From NCBI RefSeq assembly GCF_018919485.1, contig NZ_JAHLMU010000001.1, positions 2,299,538-2,363,537 on the forward strand: DNA of 64,000 bases, given 5' to 3'. The stretch comes from Psychrobacter sp. TAE2020 (GTDB lineage: Bacteria > Pseudomonadota > Gammaproteobacteria > Pseudomonadales > Moraxellaceae). A program made the position numbers and the translations under genes. This document shows, piece by piece, positions 1 through 10,083 of this stretch. Within the stretch, counting starts at the first letter, position 1. Every line of letters begins with the position of its first letter. The notes beneath the pieces are model-generated. The model was not told the DNA's origin and did no database searches. It saw nothing but the letters and a program-made list of their open reading frames with translations.

Positions 1-290
1 CCTATCACGACGCTTATCAGTATATAGAGCAAGCGGCAAAGCTAAAGCTTATTGGTAGCTTGAGTGTGGATGAACATTTAGCCCCCAAAGCTAGCCAGTT
101 ACGTTGGCTAAATGAACAGCGCCCTGCCAAGTCAATGTGCTTAGTCACTCAAGGTAAAGTGGCTAAAGGGTTGTTGGCTAAGCTGCAACCAGTGACTAGT
201 ACTGTACAGCTGGAGGATATGAGTGCGAGTAAAGATTTTGTACAAGGATGGCAAGATATGGCGCAGCAAATACGCAGTTGTATAAACTGA
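1..290 (+). CDS. znuA: Zinc ABC transporter substrate-binding protein, C-terminal fragment
   Basis: The reading frame is open from the window edge (codons begin at base 3) to the stop at 288-290, so only about 95 C-terminal residues are present. They begin with a Tyr-His-Asp-Ala-Tyr motif, which in ZnuA-type periplasmic binding proteins carries a metal-ligand histidine. The rest follows the order of the ZnuA C-terminal lobe: a helix-rich stretch, a Lys-Ser-Met-Cys-Leu strand, and a last cysteine four residues from the end, matching the conserved C-terminal cysteine of ZnuA. The expected role is capture of Zn2+ in the periplasm for the ZnuBC importer. A manganese/iron-type cluster A-I binding protein cannot be excluded from a fragment. 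The next gene, atpI, follows after 146 bases. Confidence 0.7.
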   Translation, partial: YHDAYQYIEQAAKLKLIGSLSVDEHLAPKASQLRWLNEQRPAKSMCLVTQGKVAKGLLAKLQPVTSTVQLEDMSASKDFVQGWQDMAQQIRSCIN

Positions 291-436
291 TAGGGTAGGG
301 AGGGAGGCAAAGCTAAACACTTGATAGCACCCATTATTCTCCTTGCTTCAATACAGCTTAGCCCTTATCATAACTGGGATTTTATTTAGATGAATAAGGG
401 AATATCGCACTGATATTTTACACTTTAGGATAGCTA

Positions 437-835
437 ATGACCCAACCTGCCAAACGCAGCCAAAAACAACAAATAAGAGTTTATCTTAAGCGACAGACTT
501 GGGCGTTACTGCTAGTAATCGTTGCAGCTTGGCTGATAGATAATAGCTGGTTCAATGGTGAATTAGTAGTAGCAAAAAGTGCCGCTATCGGTGGCTTATT
601 AAGCTTTATGACCCAAATGGTATTTGCTGTCTTTATGTTTAGTCATAGCGGGTACCAAGCGCGTAACCGCATTGTTAGCCAATTTTTTAGAGGTCAGGCC
701 CTAAAATGGCTGCTAACAGTGTTTGGTTTTGCTTTTATTTTTATCACTATAAAACCACTATCTGCGCCAGCCTTGTTGCTTGGATTTATCGTTATGAAAA
801 TAAGTCATGTGCTAATGTTGGGTCGTATTAGATAA
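437..835 (+). CDS. atpI: ATP synthase protein I (AtpI-like membrane protein)
   Basis: This 132-residue protein has a basic N-terminus (about residues 1-22) followed by four hydrophobic segments at about 23-38, 52-72, 91-106 and 110-127, the usual AtpI layout. AtpI sits at the head of proteobacterial atp operons and is thought to help assemble the c-ring; it is not part of the finished enzyme. The identification rests on topology, length and position just upstream of atpB rather than on a catalytic motif. The start ATG is preceded by a short TAGGA-type ribosome site. Unlike the tight arrangement in many relatives, 532 bases separate it from atpB, and that gap holds a promoter and a terminator, so atpI may not be strictly co-transcribed with the rest. 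Confidence 0.8.
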   Translation: MTQPAKRSQKQQIRVYLKRQTWALLLVIVAAWLIDNSWFNGELVVAKSAAIGGLLSFMTQMVFAVFMFSHSGYQARNRIVSQFFRGQALKWLLTVFGFAFIFITIKPLSAPALLLGFIVMKISHVLMLGRIR

Positions 836-991
836 CGCTATAAACTAATAGCAGCCGTAATACACCTAATTTTTGTTAAAAACAACATTTAAAAATAAAA
901 TCTTACAATTTAATTATCGACGTAAAGCCATACTAGCAAAGCTGTTAGCCATTAACTTAGTCATATAGTAGATAAAAAACGAATAATTGCC

Positions 992-1020
992 TTTACACGA
1001 ATACAACGCTGCATTAATAT
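992..1020 (+). promoter_or_regulatory. Sigma-70-type promoter upstream of a candidate small RNA
   Basis: A -35-like box TTTACA (992-997) is separated by exactly 17 bases from a -10-like box TAATAT (1015-1020). Transcription would start near 1027. It lies in the atpI-atpB gap and points the same way as the atp genes. It could serve the hairpin-rich transcript described next, the atp operon, or both. Confidence 0.55.
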
Positions 1021-1026
1021 ACACAA

Positions 1027-1155
1027 CTAATTGTTTTGCTCAACCGTACTTAATTGAGCGACAGTCTCGCCGAATGGATACAGGCAGACAAACATATAAT
1101 ATATTTATATGTGAATACTAAGGGCTAGTAGTTATTACTCATAAGCCCTTTTTTT
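1027..1155 (+). ncRNA. Candidate small RNA or attenuated atp leader
   Basis: This stretch has no convincing reading frame. It starts at the predicted start point of the promoter at 992-1020 and contains four consecutive hairpins. Hairpin 1 pairs GCTCAA (1038-1043) with TTGAGC (1054-1059). Hairpin 2 pairs GTCT and GCC (1064-1071, one bulged C) with GGC and AGAC (1083-1089). Hairpin 3 pairs ACATATAA (1092-1099) with TTATATGT (1105-1112). The last is an intrinsic terminator with seven Ts. A transcript of about 125 nt is predicted. I do not recognise the family. The alternative is a leader that conditionally terminates ahead of atpB, whose start codon lies about 210 bases further on. Confidence 0.5.
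1120..1155 (+). terminator. Rho-independent terminator in the atpI-atpB gap
   Basis: AAGGGCT (1120-1126) pairs with AGCCCTT (1144-1150) and is followed by an uninterrupted T run (1149-1155). The loop is about 17 bases. It would end the transcript from the promoter at 992-1020 and any read-through from atpI, so atpB would then need its own promoter or regulated read-through. Confidence 0.7.
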
Positions 1156-1355
1156 ATAGCTACGTTTTATGAAAAGCTAATGAAAACAAGTATTTGCATG
1201 CAAGGTATAAGTTAAAATAGGGTGGCTGTTATTGATTATTGGGACGCTCAAGTAGCGTTTATTTGTGTGCTGTATCAGCGCAGTAAATATTCATACTTAA
1301 GTCTCATCAGATGACAATCATATTTTTGGTAGTTGAGTAAATCGTTGATTAATAA

Positions 1356-2234
<879 letters not shown>

Positions 2235-2249
2235 TTAGACATTCAATAG

Positions 2250-2516
<267 letters not shown>

Positions 2517-2535
2517 TCAGAAAGCTCAGTTGTAA

Positions 2536-2630
2536 ATGTTTGATTTTCAAGGTTTTTCTAAAAGATTGTTACCAATAAATTTAGTCAAATTTTGACTATC
2601 AAACATGGTCAATGAAACTGATTTTTCATT
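2536..2630 (+). other. Nested inverted repeats between atpE and atpF
   Basis: ATGTTTGAT (2536-2544) can pair with ATCAAACAT (2598-2606). Inside that, TAGTCAAA (2582-2589) pairs with TTTGACTA (2591-2598) as a near-perfect palindrome; the shared base 2598 means the two stems compete or abut. A third stem, AATGAAA (2611-2617) with TTTCATT (2624-2630), ends just before the atpF ribosome site. No T run follows any stem, so this looks like RNA structure affecting message stability or atpF initiation rather than a terminator. Confidence 0.5.
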
Positions 2631-2647
2631 AACAAAGAGGTGATCAC

Positions 2648-3118
2648 GTGAATATCAATTCTACCCTCATCGGTCAAGCCATTGCTTTTGCAATCTTTGT
2701 GATGTTCTGCATGAAGTTCGTGTGGCCACCACTTATCGGTGCTATCAATGACCGTCAGCGCAAAATCGCTGAAGGCTTAGATGCCGCAGAAAAAGCAAAA
2801 GCAGATTTGGCCACCGCGGAGCAAGATGTACAGCAGGAGCTTAATCTGGCTAAGACTAAAGCTGCTGCCTTAATTGAGCAAGCGAACAAGAGTGCTAATC
2901 AACTCATTGAAGATGCCAAGTCGCAAGCTCAGATCGAGGGCGAGCGTATTCGTCAACAAGCACAGGCGGCAATCGATCAGGAAATCAATCAAGCGCGTGA
3001 ATCATTGCGTGCCCAAGTTGCAGAACTTGCAGTCCTTGGTGCTGAGAAGATTTTGCAAGATAGAGTCGATGTGCAAAAACATGCCAGCATGTTAAATCAG
3101 CTGGCGGCGAAGCTGTAA
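2648..3118 (+). CDS. atpF: ATP synthase Fo subunit b
   Basis: Subunit b (156 residues) is the peripheral stalk that joins Fo to the F1 head through the delta subunit. It has one N-terminal membrane helix (about residues 5-25, with the KFVWPP end typical of subunit b) and then a long charged alanine/glutamine-rich coiled coil to the C-terminus. The length equals that of E. coli AtpF. The start is GTG, supported by a strong AAAGAGGTGA ribosome site that partly overlaps the start region, and no better ATG is available. It is followed at 13 bases by atpH, the gene for its direct partner. Confidence 0.97.
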   Translation: MNINSTLIGQAIAFAIFVMFCMKFVWPPLIGAINDRQRKIAEGLDAAEKAKADLATAEQDVQQELNLAKTKAAALIEQANKSANQLIEDAKSQAQIEGERIRQQAQAAIDQEINQARESLRAQVAELAVLGAEKILQDRVDVQKHASMLNQLAAKL

Positions 3119-3131
3119 TTGTGAGGATATA

Positions 3132-3764
3132 ATGGCTGACTTATCAACCTTAGCACGACCCTACGCGAAAGCCGCGTTTGACTATGCCAATGAGAACGGG
3201 GTAGTAAACGAGTGGGAAGATTTTCTATTCGTTGCCAGTACGATTGTCAATGATAAATCTTTTCACACCTTGCTAGACAATCCAGCTGTTTCTGCTGAGC
3301 ATAAGTCAGCCGCTCTGACTGATCTTTATGATACGCAAGTAGCTAGTGCTAGTGATTCTGCCTTTAAGCAACTATTGGGTACTACCCATGGTCGCAGTGA
3401 GCAGATTCATAACAGTAGTGTCAGCTATCCAAAAGTATCAACTGCGCTTAATAACTTTGTAAACCAGCTAGCAGAGCAAGAACGTTTGGCCCTGCTACCT
3501 GAAGTTTATAAACATTATCGTCGTCATAAAGCGATAAGTCTGAAGCAGCTTGATGCTTACGTGACTACCGCCTATCCATTGACAGACGAGCAGCGTGAGA
3601 TGTTACAAACACGTCTTGCTGCCTCGCTTAATGCCAGTGTAGTGATTCACGAAACAGTTGATTCTAGTCTTTTAGCAGGCGCTACTATCAAAGTCGGTGA
3701 CAAAATCATCGATGATTCAATGCGCGGTAAGTTAAAACAGTTAAAAACACAGCTAACGGCCTAA
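3132..3764 (+). CDS. atpH: ATP synthase F1 subunit delta (elongated)
   Basis: Subunit delta (210 residues) links the F1 alpha/beta head to the b stalk. The N-terminus [13 protein letters not shown] and the C-terminal [14 protein letters not shown] region are diagnostic. E. coli AtpH has 177 residues. By eye, this protein carries about 30 extra residues around positions 72-104, with a Ser/His/Asn-rich stretch between the N-terminal six-helix domain and the segment matching E. coli NGRLNALP. I do not know whether this is a genus trait or specific to this strain. A GTGAGGA ribosome site sits before the ATG. atpA follows after 96 bases. Confidence 0.95.
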   Translation: MADLSTLARPYAKAAFDYANENGVVNEWEDFLFVASTIVNDKSFHTLLDNPAVSAEHKSAALTDLYDTQVASASDSAFKQLLGTTHGRSEQIHNSSVSYPKVSTALNNFVNQLAEQERLALLPEVYKHYRRHKAISLKQLDAYVTTAYPLTDEQREMLQTRLAASLNASVVIHETVDSSLLAGATIKVGDKIIDDSMRGKLKQLKTQLTA

Positions 3765-3860
3765 TACTACTGATAGGCAATACCCTACTGAATTAGTGGG
3801 GTGTGCTAGTGAGAGTGTTTGAGTCAGTGGGCGGTATCATAAATTAAAGGAAACCAGGCA

Positions 3861-5405
3861 ATGCAACAATTGAATCCAGCGGAAATCAGTAGTCTGATTA
3901 AGCAGCGTATTCAAGACCTTGATGCGGGTGCAACTGCAAAGAATGAAGGCACGATTGTCAAAGTATCTGACGGTATCGTGCAGATTCATGGTCTTGAAGA
4001 CGCTATGTACGGCGAAATGATTGAATTTGAAGGCGAGATCTATGGAATGGCGCTGAACTTAGAGCGTGATTCTGTCGGTGCAGTAGTATTGGGCGACTTC
4101 TTAAAATTACAAGAAGGCCAAAAAGCATATTGTACTGGTCGTATTCTTGAAGTACCCGTAGGTCCTGAGCTATTAGGTCGTGTTGTTGATGCTTTAGGTA
4201 ATCCTATTGATGGCAAAGGTCCTATCAATGCCAAAATGACTGATAAAGTTGAAAAGATTGCTCCAGGCGTTATTGATCGTCAGTCAGTAGATCAACCTGT
4301 TATGACGGGTTATAAAGCCGTTGATACTATGATCCCAATCGGTCGTGGTCAGCGTGAACTTATTATTGGTGACCGCCAAACCGGTAAAACGGCAATGGCT
4401 ATCGATGCGATCATTGCGCAAAAATCATCTGGCATTAAGTGTGTGTATGTGGCCATTGGTCAAAAACGCTCTACTATCGCCAACGTGGTGCGCAAACTTG
4501 AGCAAACTGGTGCCCTTGAATATACTACAGTAGTAGTTGCTTCAGCATCAGAGCCAGCAGCGCTACAGTATATTGCACCGTACTCAGGTTGTACGATGGG
4601 TGAATACTTCCGTGACCGCGGCGAAGATGCACTGATTGTTTTTGATGATTTATCAAAACAAGCGGTTGCTTATCGTCAGATATCGCTATTGTTACGTCGT
4701 CCGCCAGGTCGTGAAGCTTATCCTGGTGATGTATTCTATCTTCATTCACGTCTATTAGAGCGTGCATCACGCGTTAATGCTAATTATGTAGAAAAATTCA
4801 CTAACGGTGAAGTGGTTGGTAAAACCGGTTCTTTAACCGCCTTACCAATTATTGAAACCCAAGCTGGTGACGTTTCGGCATTCGTACCGACTAACGTAAT
4901 TTCAATTACTGATGGTCAGATCTTCTTAGAATCAAGCCTATTTAACTCGGGTATCCGTCCAGCAGTGAACGCTGGTATTTCGGTATCGCGAGTTGGTGGT
5001 GCGGCTCAGACTAAGATTATCAAAAAGCTCTCTGGCGGTATTCGTACTGCCCTAGCTCAGTATCGTGAATTGGCAGCGTTTGCTCAGTTCGCCTCTGATC
5101 TTGATGATGCGACTCGTGAACAGCTGGATCATGGTGAACGCGTGACTGAACTGATGAAACAAAAACAGTATCAGCCAATGTCCATCTCTGAGCAAGCTGC
5201 GGTTATCTATGCCTCAAACGAAGGCTTCTTAGCAGACGTTCCAGTCGAGAAGATCGGTTCTTTTGAAGAAAGCTATTTACGTTATATGCATGATGAGCAA
5301 TCTGAGCTGATGAAAGAGATCGATGACACTGCAAATTATAATGATGATATTGCAGGTCGTTTAAAGTCGTCACTTGAGACTTTTAAACAAAACCACAGTT
5401 ATTAA
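3861..5405 (+). CDS. atpA: ATP synthase F1 subunit alpha
   Basis: Subunit alpha (514 residues) forms the non-catalytic nucleotide sites of the F1 hexamer in the cytoplasm. The N-terminal beta-barrel domain (about 25-95) is followed by the nucleotide-binding domain with the Walker A motif GDRQTGKT at 170-177, a Walker B-like strand ending in FDDLSKQA, and the conserved [14 protein letters not shown] loop. The C-terminal helical bundle is complete. The start ATG follows AAAGGAAA. There is an unusually long 244-base gap to atpG with a perfect hairpin. Confidence 0.98.
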   Translation: MQQLNPAEISSLIKQRIQDLDAGATAKNEGTIVKVSDGIVQIHGLEDAMYGEMIEFEGEIYGMALNLERDSVGAVVLGDFLKLQEGQKAYCTGRILEVPVGPELLGRVVDALGNPIDGKGPINAKMTDKVEKIAPGVIDRQSVDQPVMTGYKAVDTMIPIGRGQRELIIGDRQTGKTAMAIDAIIAQKSSGIKCVYVAIGQKRSTIANVVRKLEQTGALEYTTVVVASASEPAALQYIAPYSGCTMGEYFRDRGEDALIVFDDLSKQAVAYRQISLLLRRPPGREAYPGDVFYLHSRLLERASRVNANYVEKFTNGEVVGKTGSLTALPIIETQAGDVSAFVPTNVISITDGQIFLESSLFNSGIRPAVNAGISVSRVGGAAQTKIIKKLSGGIRTALAQYRELAAFAQFASDLDDATREQLDHGERVTELMKQKQYQPMSISEQAAVIYASNEGFLADVPVEKIGSFEESYLRYMHDEQSELMKEIDDTANYNDDIAGRLKSSLETFKQNHSY

Positions 5406-5468
5406 TTTAACGGGTTAAGTTGGTTAAAGGCGCTGTGATAGTGGTCTAATATCGAAGTTATTAGTAGC

Positions 5469-5499
5469 TCTTAATAATATCAATAGGATATTATTAAGA
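5469..5499 (+). other. Perfect 13-bp hairpin in the atpA-atpG gap
   Basis: TCTTAATAATATC (5469-5481) is the exact reverse complement of 5487-5499, with a five-base loop AATAG. No T run follows, so it is not a standard terminator. It sits inside a 244-base non-coding gap in an operon that is usually compact, and could act as an RNA processing or stability element. No gene was seen in 5406-5649. Confidence 0.5.
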
Positions 5500-5649
5500 C
5501 CTCACTTTGACAGTAGTAGCAGATATTAGTGCCGCTATCAGCCGCCATTACTGACATGTTATTGCATAATGCCACAAGACAATACTTTTTCTATTACTAC
5601 CTTGTAGCATGTGCCAATGCTCTTTTAACCCTCTTATATTGGAATCATT

Positions 5650-6531
5650 ATGGCAAGCTTAAAAGAGATACGTGCCAAAGTCACCAGTATTAAAAGCACC
5701 CAAAAAATTACTCGTGCCATGCAAATGGTGGCCGCGAGTAAGATGCGCCGTGCCCAAGAACGCATGAGCGTGGGTCGCCCGTATGCTGATAGTATGCGCC
5801 GGGTTATTTCACATTTGGTGCATGCCTCATCAGACTACAAACATCCGTATATGGTAACGCGCCCAGTCAATAAAGTGGGCTATATCGTTATCACCTCTGA
5901 TCGAGGCCTAGCGGGTGGTTTGAATATCAATTTATTTAAAGCGCTATCAAAAAGCATTCAGCAATACCAGCAACAATCGGTAGCCGCTGAGTACGCTGTT
6001 ATCGGTGCTAAAGGCGTCAGTTTCTTTAAAAGCTTCGGTGGCAAAGTCACCTCTGCTGTTACTGATTATGGTGATAAGCCAACCTTTGAGCAGATAAATG
6101 CGCCAGTGCAAGCGATGCTTGATGACTATAATAACGGCAAGATAGATCGTATCTACTTAGTATATAACCAGTTTATCAATGCGATGACTCAGAAACCGAC
6201 TGTTAATCAGTTAGTGCCTCTACCAGAAGGTGCTTTTAGTGATGACGAAAGCGGTATGCAGACTGAGTTAAGCTGGGATTATATCTACGAGCCTGACATC
6301 AAGACCTTGATTGACGATCTGCTAGGACGTTATATCGAATCTATCGTCTACCAAGCGGTTATGGAAAACATTGCCTCTGAGCAGTCTTCCCGTATGGTTG
6401 CTATGAAAGCAGCAACGGATAATGCTGGTGACTTAATTAACGATTTACAGTTGGTTTATAACAAGCTGCGTCAAGCGGCGATTACTCGAGAAATCTCGGA
6501 AATCGTTGGCGGTGCTGCTGCTGTTTCATAA
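5650..6531 (+). CDS. atpG: ATP synthase F1 subunit gamma
   Basis: Subunit gamma (293 residues) is the central rotor shaft. The N-terminal helix has the conserved motif MASLKEIR followed by [25 protein letters not shown] residues (about 13-33), and the C-terminal helix carries MKAATDNA and [16 protein letters not shown] (about 257-287). These two helices form the coiled coil that turns inside the alpha/beta hexamer. The middle [12 protein letters not shown] motif is also typical. The ATG follows a TTGGAAT ribosome site. atpD begins 62 bases downstream. Confidence 0.97.
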   Translation: MASLKEIRAKVTSIKSTQKITRAMQMVAASKMRRAQERMSVGRPYADSMRRVISHLVHASSDYKHPYMVTRPVNKVGYIVITSDRGLAGGLNINLFKALSKSIQQYQQQSVAAEYAVIGAKGVSFFKSFGGKVTSAVTDYGDKPTFEQINAPVQAMLDDYNNGKIDRIYLVYNQFINAMTQKPTVNQLVPLPEGAFSDDESGMQTELSWDYIYEPDIKTLIDDLLGRYIESIVYQAVMENIASEQSSRMVAMKAATDNAGDLINDLQLVYNKLRQAAITREISEIVGGAAAVS

Positions 6532-6575
6532 TTACTGTTTGTCTATAATTGTTTTTATGAAGCCCCCATATATAG

Positions 6576-8027
<1,452 letters not shown>

Positions 8028-8088
8028 GCAGATCAATCGCTGAGCTAGTGAGTGTATAATCTATAAGCCTTAACAAGTTTATCCACTC

Positions 8089-8187
8089 ATGAGCAGTATG
8101 AATTTAATGGTTATTTCTATAATAGCTTTACTGCTTTTAGTATTCTATAAAAATAACTGCTGTTGGAAACTACTGCTTTTACAATAA
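8089..8187 (+). CDS. Possible 32-residue hydrophobic micro-ORF between atpD and atpC
   Basis: An ATG-initiated frame of 33 codons runs through the atpD-atpC gap and ends within the ribosome-binding region of atpC. The peptide is strongly hydrophobic from about residue 5 to 20 (Val, Ile, Leu, Ala), then has Lys-Asn-Asn-Cys-Cys-Trp, so it could be a single-pass membrane peptide. There is no clear ribosome site upstream, and a chance frame in an AT-rich gap is at least as likely. If translated, it would be coupled to atpC initiation. Confidence is low. Confidence 0.18.
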   Translation: MSSMNLMVISIIALLLLVFYKNNCCWKLLLLQ

Positions 8188-8197
8188 GGAATTAAGT

Positions 8198-8614
8198 ATG
8201 GCAACGTTACAATGTCGTGTAGTAAGTGCCCGTGAAGAGTTGTATTCAGGGGAGATTAGTATGCTAATCGCAACCGGTAGCGAAGGCGAGATTGGGGTGT
8301 TGCCAGGCCATACGCCACTAATTACTTTGCTAAAACCTGGTGCAATGCGCTTACAAAAGGCTAATGGCGAAGAAGAAGTTATTTACGTTTCAGGTGGGGT
8401 TTTAGAAGTACAGCCAAAGATGGTTACTATCTTAGCTGATACTGCTATGCGTGCTCATAATCTTGACGAGAGCAAAATCGTTGAAGCTCGTAGAAAAGCT
8501 GAGCAAATGCTAGTTAATCAGTCTGATACTCTGCAAACTAACGCAGCATTAGCCTCACTAGCAGAATCAGTGGCTCAGCTACAGACTATACGTAAGTATC
8601 AGAATCGAAGCTAA
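8198..8614 (+). CDS. atpC: ATP synthase F1 subunit epsilon
   Basis: Subunit epsilon (138 residues) binds the foot of gamma and can inhibit ATP hydrolysis. The N-terminal beta-sandwich starts with ATLQCRVVSAREELYSGE and contains the typical EGEIGVLPGHTPLIT loop at about 29-45. The C-terminal part from about residue 90 forms the two-helix inhibitory region and has a normal length. The start ATG follows AATAAGGAAT. A strong terminator 52 bases after the stop ends the operon. Confidence 0.96.
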   Translation: MATLQCRVVSAREELYSGEISMLIATGSEGEIGVLPGHTPLITLLKPGAMRLQKANGEEEVIYVSGGVLEVQPKMVTILADTAMRAHNLDESKIVEARRKAEQMLVNQSDTLQTNAALASLAESVAQLQTIRKYQNRS

Positions 8615-8665
8615 GACAATCAGTAAGCGTTAGATCATTATTGATAATAGCCATATCTTATCAAC

Positions 8666-8691
8666 AACAGTCCATAATGGGCTGTTTTTTT
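8666..8691 (+). terminator. Rho-independent terminator of the atp operon
   Basis: AACAGTCC (8666-8673) pairs with GGGCTGTT (8679-8686, one G-T pair), and T residues continue to 8691. It lies directly after atpC and marks the operon end. Confidence 0.8.
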
Positions 8692-9145
8692 ATGGCTTAT
8701 TACCTTATATGTATATCCTTTTTAAAGGATTAATAAATAATAGTTATTTATCCCAAAAGACACTAGCGATCTCAGTGATATTTAGTTATATTACGGTACT
8801 ACTAACTTTATCAACAGTAGACTGAAAGCGACTCAATAGCAGGCCAGCTTCAGCTAAATGCATTCAGCAGGGCATAACAGTACATAAGCAGTACCTATAA
8901 TAGTGAACCTTTATGATTTTCGGACGTTAACTAAAGTTTTAGCCAATATTGTTTATAGGTTTTGTTAATGACAATGAGCTATAGTATAGGTGGCAGTAGA
9001 TTTGCTAGTATAGTAAGCTCACGAAACTGAAAAACCCAAATAAACATAAATAGATGACTATAATACTTATAAATTATGCCACTTCACGGTGTTATTAATT
9101 TCTAATTTTATTACTTTTAACTCAGATGTACTAGAGGATATAGCA
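8692..9145. other. Non-coding region upstream of bfmR
   Basis: This stretch of about 450 bases is AT-rich and has no credible gene on either strand. It should hold the promoter of the response-regulator gene. TATAGT at about 8981-8986 is a possible -10 box but no convincing -35 was found at the right spacing. No operator repeat was recognised. Confidence 0.4.
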
Positions 9146-9862
9146 ATGACAGCAACTGATGACGACAATACCCCTCGAATTTTGATTGTTGAGGACGATG
9201 AGCGTCTTGCCATGTTAACCCAAGATTATTTGGTAAAAAATGGTCTAGAAGTAGCGATCGAAACAGATGGTAATCGTGCGATTCGTCGTATCGTTAGCGA
9301 GCAGCCAGACTTAGTAGTACTTGATGTCATGTTACCAGGTAGTGATGGCTTGACGGTTTGCCGTGAAGTACGTCCACACTATCAAAATCCTATCTTGATG
9401 TTGACGGCACGCACCGAAGATATGGATCAAGTGCTAGGCCTAGAAATGGGCGCTGATGACTATGTTGCTAAACCTGCTCAACCACGCGTACTGTTAGCGC
9501 GTATTCGTGCTTTATTACGTCGTTCTGAGAACGCCCCTTCTGAAGATGTGCCACAACGCTTAGAGTTTGGCGAGCTGGTCATTGATAATGGTGGTCGCTC
9601 AGTAATGCTTGGTGAAGAGTTAGTTGATTTTACTAGCGCTGAATATGACTTACTATGGTTGTTGGCTTCTAATGCCGGTCGTATCTTATCGCGTGAAGAT
9701 ATCTTTGAGCGTCTACGTGGTATCGAGTATGACGGACAAGATCGTTCAATTGATGTACGTATCTCTCGTATTCGTCCAAAGATTGGTGATGATCCTGAGA
9801 ATCCAAAGCGTATCAAAACGGTACGTAGTAAAGGCTATCTATTCGTCAAAGAAGGTAACTAA
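9146..9862 (+). CDS. bfmR: OmpR-family response regulator, BfmR/RstA type
   Basis: The 238-residue product has a receiver domain (about 10-122) with the acidic pair EDD at 16-18, the phosphoacceptor Asp60 in VVLDVMLPG, and the conserved Thr and Lys of MLTARTED and VAKP. A winged-helix DNA-binding domain (about 138-236) follows. The sequence is close to what I recall of Acinetobacter BfmR, including the stretches EMGADDYVAKP and RLRGIEYDGQDRSIDVRIS. BfmR controls envelope, biofilm and stress genes in Acinetobacter, and a similar role is inferred here. The start at ATG 9146 was chosen because AGAGGA lies seven bases upstream; an upstream TTG at 9089 would add an atypical tail. The kinase gene follows after a perfect hairpin terminator. 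Confidence 0.92.
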   Translation: MTATDDDNTPRILIVEDDERLAMLTQDYLVKNGLEVAIETDGNRAIRRIVSEQPDLVVLDVMLPGSDGLTVCREVRPHYQNPILMLTARTEDMDQVLGLEMGADDYVAKPAQPRVLLARIRALLRRSENAPSEDVPQRLEFGELVIDNGGRSVMLGEELVDFTSAEYDLLWLLASNAGRILSREDIFERLRGIEYDGQDRSIDVRISRIRPKIGDDPENPKRIKTVRSKGYLFVKEGN

Positions 9863-9908
9863 GTCTGTATTTAGGCTTATTATAGAATCATCATAGTCAG
9901 TTATCTAG

Positions 9909-9933
9909 AAAAACCAGCATTATGCTGGTTTTT
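9909..9933. terminator. Perfect hairpin terminator between bfmR and bfmS
   Basis: AAAAACCAGCAT (9909-9920) and ATGCTGGTTTTT (9922-9933) are exact reverse complements around a single T. The T and A runs on both sides make it a terminator in either direction. It implies that much of the bfmR transcription stops before the kinase gene. Confidence 0.75.
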
Positions 9934-10083
9934 CTTGGTATAAATTTTAACTTTTTGACCTTATGGATAGCGTTCTATGGTTTAATTAGCTGCTATAGTC
10001 AGTGCAATAAATTAAGTTTAGCTAGCAGTTCTTGCTCATCCCCCATTATTCAGTCATCATTCAACAGTTTGGTCACGGCTCGT

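Noticed and set aside
9922..10083. Upstream start of bfmS at ATG 9922
   Set aside because: The ATG lies inside the terminator hairpin, no ribosome site precedes it, and the added 54 residues do not resemble BfmS.
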